Below are positions 6,682 to 10,755 of a stretch of DNA of 10,755 nt, in pieces. Under the pieces are notes generated by a model. It saw only the letters and a list, made by a program, of their open reading frames with translations, was not told where the DNA came from and did not search any database. Made by a program: the position numbers and the translations under genes. Position 1 is the first letter of the stretch, and each line of letters begins with the position of its first letter. The stretch is taken from positions 1,124-11,878 of the forward strand of contig DHWW01000269.1 in the NCBI GenBank assembly GCA_002413385.1, read 5' to 3'. Source of the stretch: Granulicella sp. UBA5172. GTDB taxonomy: Bacteria > Acidobacteriota > Terriglobia > Terriglobales > Acidobacteriaceae.

Positions 6682-7644
6682 TCAGTGCATGCGGGTCAGT
6701 GTGTGGAAGCCGCCAGCAGGGACAGGATTCGCCTTCAGAAAATCGGCAGTGGCCGAAGCCACGCGGTCCGGACAGGTCTTCGGTGCGAGATGTCCGCAGC
6801 CCTCCACGATGTCGAGCTCCGATTGCGGATAGAGCGTGTGCATCTTTTGGCCGAGAGCGAGCGGAAGCAGCTCGTCGTCACTGCCCCAGACAATGAGCAG
6901 CGGCTCCGTAAGCCCGCCAATCCTATCATCCAGAAAGTCTTTTCCGGTCTGCATGGAGGTCATACCTCGGTCAACCACCCACTGACCCTCGGCCATCTTT
7001 CGCAGTGCGTCGCGGCGAATGAAAGGTGGAATTTTCCCTGCATGCGGCTCCATCAGATTCGCCAGCCGCTGTAGGGAAGGACCGTCCGTCGGATGAAAAA
7101 TATGAGATCCGCCGGCGACCTGGTGGTGAAGTCCGGCGCTGTCATAGACAACCACACGATCTACGATGTCAGGATGGTCAAGCGCGAGCTTGAGAGTGAT
7201 CCATCCCCCCATCGACCAGCCGCCGACATCGGGTTTTTGCAGTCCGAGCGATTGAATGAAGTCGACGACGAACTGCTCCTGCGTGGAGATCGAGTAGTCA
7301 CTGCTTCCAGGTTTGGGAGAGCGCCCATAGCCCAGAAGATCCGGAGCGTAGACGTGGAAGCCAGCCCTCTTGAGGCGTTCGAGCATCGGCGCCCAACTCT
7401 CGTCGCGGTCGGCGAGCCCATGCACCAGGACCAGCGGAATACCGCCTCCCGGGACGTGCGATTCTGCCTCGTAGTAATGCACTCGTCCTTCGGGGGTCAT
7501 CACGTAGTTGCTCTGAACGCGATGCAGCAAGAGGCTAAGGTGAATTCCCTGCTGCTGCACCCAGAGCGGCTGCTCGTAGAAGACCAGACCGAAGGCCAAC
7601 CCGAGCACCACAACCAATAGCAGCAAACGTCCAAGCGTCTTCAT
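6682..7644 (-). CDS. Membrane-anchored alpha/beta hydrolase
   Basis: A 320-residue serine hydrolase of the alpha/beta fold. Residues 5-22 are a single hydrophobic segment after MKTLGR, most likely a membrane anchor with the enzyme domain outside; a signal peptide is less likely as no cleavage site is evident. LVLVHGLADR (71-80) gives the HG oxyanion region. GGWSMGGW gives the nucleophile Ser144 (G-x-S-x-G). VWGSDDELLP gives the acid, probably Asp257, and EGCGHLAP gives His285. The catalytic triad is therefore intact. The set of motifs resembles lipases, esterases and C-C hydrolases; the substrate cannot be assigned. Its ATG overlaps the stop of the Nudix gene as ATGA, with GAGGG 6 nt upstream, so translation is probably coupled. 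It is the last gene of a three-gene operon. Confidence 0.9.
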   Translation of the reverse strand: MKTLGRLLLLVVVLGLAFGLVFYEQPLWVQQQGIHLSLLLHRVQSNYVMTPEGRVHYYEAESHVPGGGIPLVLVHGLADRDESWAPMLERLKRAGFHVYAPDLLGYGRSPKPGSSDYSISTQEQFVVDFIQSLGLQKPDVGGWSMGGWITLKLALDHPDIVDRVVVYDSAGLHHQVAGGSHIFHPTDGPSLQRLANLMEPHAGKIPPFIRRDALRKMAEGQWVVDRGMTSMQTGKDFLDDRIGGLTEPLLIVWGSDDELLPLALGQKMHTLYPQSELDIVEGCGHLAPKTCPDRVASATADFLKANPVPAGGFHTLTRMH

Positions 7645-8105
7645 GCGAAGCCCTCATCTATAACTAATGCCTTGCGTATCACTGTACAGGCGCGCGGCGT
7701 CAATGCGAAGTGACCCTGGTGGAGAACCAGGTGCACATCCGCCCAGACGGCTTCGCTTGCGTCCTCCCCCGCACGCAGTTCGCCAGAAATAACGTGACAC
7801 AGAATGTCGACGATTAGGTAGTGGAATTGGACGCGGCCGGCGGCGTCGCGCAGAATGATGTCGAACGATTCAACTTCGGCGACAGTCCAAACCGTCAGTC
7901 CGGTCTCTTCGAGAACCTCACGAGCGCACGCTTCGCGGGTAGTTTCGCCCAGCTCGATGGCTCCTCCAGGCAGAGACCACGTCCCCGCCATGGGCTCAGA
8001 ACGGCGGCGCACAAGGAGAACCTCGAAGCGCCCCTCATGCTTGCGCAGCACGACGGCACCAACGCCGGGGATGGGTCTTTCCGGATACTCGCGACGAGGG
8101 CTCAT
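7641..8105 (-). CDS. Nudix hydrolase
   Basis: A 154-residue Nudix protein, expected to hydrolyse a nucleoside diphosphate linked to another moiety, with Mg2+. The full Nudix box GX5EX7REVxEExGU is present at about residues 48-70, with metal-binding Glu63, Glu66 and Glu67. The N-terminal IPGVGAVVLRKHEGRFEVLL is typical of ADP-ribose pyrophosphatase or MutT-like members, as is WSLPGG just before the box. The exact substrate cannot be read from sequence. The ATG at 8105 lies 6 nt after the nitroreductase stop and lacks a clear Shine-Dalgarno, which suggests reinitiation or coupling. Its TGA overlaps the next ATG. Confidence 0.95.
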   Translation of the reverse strand: MSPRREYPERPIPGVGAVVLRKHEGRFEVLLVRRRSEPMAGTWSLPGGAIELGETTREACAREVLEETGLTVWTVAEVESFDIILRDAAGRVQFHYLIVDILCHVISGELRAGEDASEAVWADVHLVLHQGHFALTPRACTVIRKALVIDEGFA

Positions 8106-8111
8106 GCTGGT

Positions 8112-8765
8112 CTACTTGAGCTTCAGTGGCTTGCCGTACTCTTCCCCAAAGACCGCATGCGAGGGCTCAAAGCGGCCGCCATCGAACTTGTCCGGGCCCT
8201 TCAGGTGTCCCAGTGCGAGCATCGACACCACCCAGTAACTCATCGGTAAACGCAGCGTTTCGCAGACCCCCTGTCGTTCGAAGCCCTCCATCATGGCCGT
8301 ATCGTAGCCGAGAACCTCGGCCATCCACATCATCGACGTCACCGCGATGGTGACCTGCTTGTTGAGCCAGCCGTGCATCTCTTCGTCAGAAAAAGTCGAG
8401 AGATAGTTGGGAACGTTCGCGGCCGCCTGCGCAGCGTAGCTTTCGGGCATGCCTGCGGCGCGACCGAGACGCAGCATCTCTTCCAGGTCCTTCCGCCATC
8501 CATCGCTGTCGCCGCACGCAACAAGGATCGCGGAGGCCTCCTCGACTTTGGCCTGGTTGTAGCAGACCGCGCGGAGCCGTCGCCGCTGTTCAGGATGTTG
8601 CACGACAATGAATCGCCAGGGCTGCATGTTATAGCCGCTTGGAGCGTTAAGACCGGCATCGATGATCTGCTGCAGGTCACTGGCCGGAATGGGCTCACCG
8701 TCGAAGCTCGGCGTCGAGCGCCGCTCGCGGATCGCCTGTGCCAGGGACTTCTGTGCGCTTGCCAT
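8112..8765 (-). CDS. Nitroreductase-family flavoprotein
   Basis: A 217-residue FMN-dependent NAD(P)H oxidoreductase of the nitroreductase fold, expected to act as a cytoplasmic homodimer. The N-terminal ERRSTPSF (14-21) gives the FMN-phosphate-binding Arg residues and Ser. APSGYNMQPWRFIVV (41-55) is the conserved FMN-binding strand, and MLALGHLKG (182-190) matches the usual C-terminal LG motif. Members reduce nitro compounds, quinones or enones, or serve in cofactor breakdown; the physiological substrate is unknown. The start ATG 8765 has GGAGA 8 nt upstream. It is the first gene of the operon with the Nudix and alpha/beta hydrolase genes. The 154 bp upstream of it (8766-8919) contain no confident promoter. 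Confidence 0.95.
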   Translation of the reverse strand: MASAQKSLAQAIRERRSTPSFDGEPIPASDLQQIIDAGLNAPSGYNMQPWRFIVVQHPEQRRRLRAVCYNQAKVEEASAILVACGDSDGWRKDLEEMLRLGRAAGMPESYAAQAAANVPNYLSTFSDEEMHGWLNKQVTIAVTSMMWMAEVLGYDTAMMEGFERQGVCETLRLPMSYWVVSMLALGHLKGPDKFDGGRFEPSHAVFGEEYGKPLKLK

Positions 8766-8919
8766 GAACTCGTTCTCCAGTTGTCATTCCTTCAATAGGA
8801 TGCCCTGAACACTGCGGCACCGTCCCAACACCGAAATCTCTGCCATCGCCTCGCCAAAATCGTAGCGCAAGGTATTCATACGGCAAGACTGCGCACCCCA
8901 CCCCATCGACGACATCCGT

Positions 8920-9972
8920 CTACGGGATCGCCGAAAGCTGTAGTTGGGACAGGAGCGGGTCATGTCCCGGGGAATCGGTAAACACCCATACGCTATCGAA
9001 GTCCTGCCGTAAATCTTTATGCGCATCGAGCAGGGCGCTGATCGCGGCAAGGTTCCGAGCCTTACCGGCGACAGGATCGGCGAGGTAGGGCGCGCTCAGA
9101 TGCACCACCAGCTTGAGTTCCCTGCCGTCCTCGGAGCCCTCGGCAGCGATGCTCGTGAAGTGATACTCCGCGGGCGCGCCCTGGGTGGTGCCAGCTTTGA
9201 TGACCAGCGGCAACTCGGGTCCAATTCCATTGATCAACTCAGGGGGCGCGGCCGCAGTCTGCTCCGCGCGCAGCCGATCGAGGTTCGTGCTGGTGGCGAA
9301 GTTCGCCGGGCGCAGGAGCAGGTCCGCTTCTCCATAGAGAACCCAGGCAAGCCAGAGTTCCTTGGCCTTCGCGTCGGCCCGTGCCGTCGTCCAGTACCAC
9401 AGGCCATCGTGGCCAGCAGCCGTGCGTGCGCGGGGATAGAAGCCGGCCAGCTTCCAGACGCCGCCATCCTGCCGCAGCAGGAACGAGAGCAGCCACGGCC
9501 GGCTGCCTTCTGCCTCAACCATGGCGAAACCATAGAGCCCCGGAGGGAGACCGCTGATGGAGAAGTCCGTTTCGGCTGTAGTGCCGCTCAGGGCGCAGCT
9601 GAAGTCGGCCTCCGACGTATCTCCTGGCTTTCGTCCGCGAGCGTCGAGTTCATAGATCTGGGTAACGTGCACCGTATCGCCCGCGAGCTTCGGCGCGGTT
9701 GTACGGATCACGGCGGCGGTGGGAGCAAAGGACGCATCGCTCGCAAACTCCGCGATAATCGAAGCCTGCACCTTCGCGGCGTTGCCCTCCCTGATGGACT
9801 GCGCCAGATTCATCGCGGCTCCGCTCAGATCGTTCCTTACACTGTCGCTCATGCGTGCCTGCGTCGTGCAGGTCTGCGCATGGGTAGCGGCCGCAGCAAA
9901 GATCAACACCACACCGAGCACAGACCCCGCCAGGGTCCGCGCGCAACTCAACTCAATACTCTTAGGACTCAA
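8920..9972 (-). CDS. Exported protein of unknown family
   Basis: A 350-residue protein with a signal peptide: MSPKSIELSCARTLAG, a hydrophobic core to about residue 29, and a cleavage site at THA-QTC (about 32-33). The mature part has a helical start rich in Ala, Ser and Asn (about 40-75). A central beta-rich stretch follows with FSISGLPPGLYGFAMV (137-152), then WLLSFLLRQDGGVWKLAGFYPR, which resembles a small beta-sandwich or nuclear-transport-factor-like end. After that come a Trp-rich helix, WYWTTARADAKAKELWLAWVLY (about 192-213), and a C-terminal domain ending LQLSAIP. I recognise no catalytic motif or named family. The TTG at 9972 is preferred because AGGAGG lies 6 nt upstream; a further TTG at 9996 has no such site. 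It lies upstream of the nitroreductase operon on the same strand, 154 bp away. Confidence 0.8.
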   Translation of the reverse strand: MSPKSIELSCARTLAGSVLGVVLIFAAAATHAQTCTTQARMSDSVRNDLSGAAMNLAQSIREGNAAKVQASIIAEFASDASFAPTAAVIRTTAPKLAGDTVHVTQIYELDARGRKPGDTSEADFSCALSGTTAETDFSISGLPPGLYGFAMVEAEGSRPWLLSFLLRQDGGVWKLAGFYPRARTAAGHDGLWYWTTARADAKAKELWLAWVLYGEADLLLRPANFATSTNLDRLRAEQTAAAPPELINGIGPELPLVIKAGTTQGAPAEYHFTSIAAEGSEDGRELKLVVHLSAPYLADPVAGKARNLAAISALLDAHKDLRQDFDSVWVFTDSPGHDPLLSQLQLSAIP

Positions 9973-9978
9973 TGTCGT

Positions 9979-9984
9979 CCTCCT
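9979..9984 (-). promoter_or_regulatory. Perfect Shine-Dalgarno deciding a TTG start
   Basis: AGGAGG on the minus strand lies 6 nt before TTG 9972. It falls inside the longer frame that opens at 9996, so the longer start would bury a perfect ribosome binding site within the coding sequence and add MHGFRRTT in front of the signal peptide. The shorter start is favoured. Confidence 0.65.
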
Positions 9985-10156
9985 AAATCCATGCAACTTG
10001 TCCTGCCCAGCATACGGAGGCCGGGGGCCCCAGTCCAGCGTACCGCTCCAGAGGATTCGGTCAGCGGTCGACGTCGGGCAACCGTGTATGCAGGTTTGAC
10101 GCTATCCTGATGCAGTGAAGCTACCTTCCTGTTCGAGTGCGCGTCCCATTCAAAAG

Positions 10157-10755
10157 ATGTATCCGAAAAGCCACTTACGCGGGATCATGAGCATTGCCGC
10201 CGGCGCGCTCGCGGTAGTCTTAGCCGCGCCGAGCGTGAAGGCACAGGCCCTGCCCTCGATGCAGCCTACATCACTGCCCAGCAGCAATGCGATACCGGCT
10301 CCGATTGACGGAGCGACGATATCTGGCACCCTGGCCTCCAATACGCCCCGCCGCGCGCAGGTCACGTTCGCCGACGGTAAAGTGAATGTCCGTGCCGATA
10401 ACTCCAGCCTCAACCAGATTTTGCGGGAGATCTCCCATGCGACCGGCCTGAAAATTACAGGTGGGGTGGCGGATCAGCGGGTCTTCGGAAACTACGGTCC
10501 TGCACCGCTCTCCACGGTGCTTGCGACGCTGCTGGATGGGACAGGGACCAACATTCTTTTTCTGGCCGGCGACGCGGACAACGCACCCCGCCTCATGCTG
10601 ACTCCGCGCGGCGGGGGTGCAACGCCCCCCAGTCCCGAGTCGCCTGTTTACGCCGCCTACGACGAGCCGGTTCCGGTCACGCAACCACCTGTACGGGTCA
10701 GCCCGGCGACCCCGCCCACCGCTGCACCAGCGACCGTGACGTCCGCGCCCGCGAG
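10157..10755 (+). CDS. Secreted STN-domain protein, incomplete at the window edge
   Basis: The first 199 codons of a frame still open at the right edge. ATG 10157 gives MYPKSHLRGIMSIAAG, a hydrophobic core and a cleavage site near VKAQA (about 28-31): a signal peptide. Residues about 68-138 (VTFADGKVNVRADNSSLNQILREISHATGL through the LLDGTGTNILFLAGD region) match the STN (secretin and TonB N-terminal short) fold. In secretins and FecA-type receptors this periplasmic domain docks partners. From about residue 150 the chain is Pro/Ala/Thr-rich and disordered. No secretin core is seen within the window, so it could be a stand-alone STN adaptor or the start of a larger protein. No good Shine-Dalgarno precedes ATG 10157; an in-frame GTG at 10115 and ATG 10187 are alternatives. 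Confidence 0.8.
   Translation, partial: MYPKSHLRGIMSIAAGALAVVLAAPSVKAQALPSMQPTSLPSSNAIPAPIDGATISGTLASNTPRRAQVTFADGKVNVRADNSSLNQILREISHATGLKITGGVADQRVFGNYGPAPLSTVLATLLDGTGTNILFLAGDADNAPRLMLTPRGGGATPPSPESPVYAAYDEPVPVTQPPVRVSPATPPTAAPATVTSAPA

Noticed and set aside
9019..10110. Plus-strand open frame of 363 codons
   Set aside because: Arg/Gln/Gly-rich product antisense to the signal-peptide protein at 8920-9972; a shadow frame.
10096..10124. TTGACG as a -35 element for the STN gene
   Set aside because: No acceptable -10 hexamer lies 16-18 nt downstream.

Overview
The window looks like chromosomal DNA from a high-GC bacterium, most plausibly an acidobacterium of the Terriglobales type (Terriglobus, Granulicella, Edaphobacter and relatives). 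This is inference from overall protein flavour: a short STN-domain secreted protein with a Pro/Ala-rich tail, exported proteins of unrecognised family ending their signal peptides in AHA or AQ, and PurB and UbiX sequences without proteobacterial features. No 16S rRNA or other decisive marker is present. There are no tRNA or rRNA genes, no CRISPR array, no insertion sequence and no phage genes.

Layout. At the left, on the minus strand, a MarR-type regulator (1923-2372) is followed by a ClC chloride channel/transporter with C-terminal CBS domains (28-1909). The ClC gene is broken by one clear single-base frameshift near 933-934. Diverging from marR on the plus strand is purB (2519-3817), encoding adenylosuccinate lyase. 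A 282-bp gap (3818-4099) with short repeats and two dyad symmetries leads to a plus-strand YkgJ-type cysteine-cluster protein (4100-4690). This converges, 10 bp apart, on a minus-strand exported protein (4701-5840). That protein has the His-then-Cys order of a circularly permuted NlpC/P60 (papain-like) enzyme. Diverging from it is ubiX (6011-6679, flavin prenyltransferase), which begins directly after a 14-bp tandem repeat.

ubiX converges, 2 bp apart, on a tight minus-strand operon: nitroreductase-like flavoprotein (8112-8765), Nudix hydrolase (7641-8105) and a membrane-anchored alpha/beta hydrolase (6682-7644). The gaps are 6 nt and then an ATGA stop/start overlap. Upstream of it on the same strand is an exported protein of unknown family (8920-9972), best started at a TTG behind a perfect AGGAGG. 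At the right edge a plus-strand secreted STN-domain protein (10157 onward) runs out of the window.

The region mixes housekeeping (purB, ubiX), ion transport with its likely regulator, a probable small-molecule or redox detoxification operon, and lineage-type exported proteins. I see no clear new defence system or other dramatic novelty. The items most worth a second look are the ClC frameshift, the permuted Cys-hydrolase candidate, the dyads in front of the YkgJ-like gene and the tandem repeat abutting ubiX.
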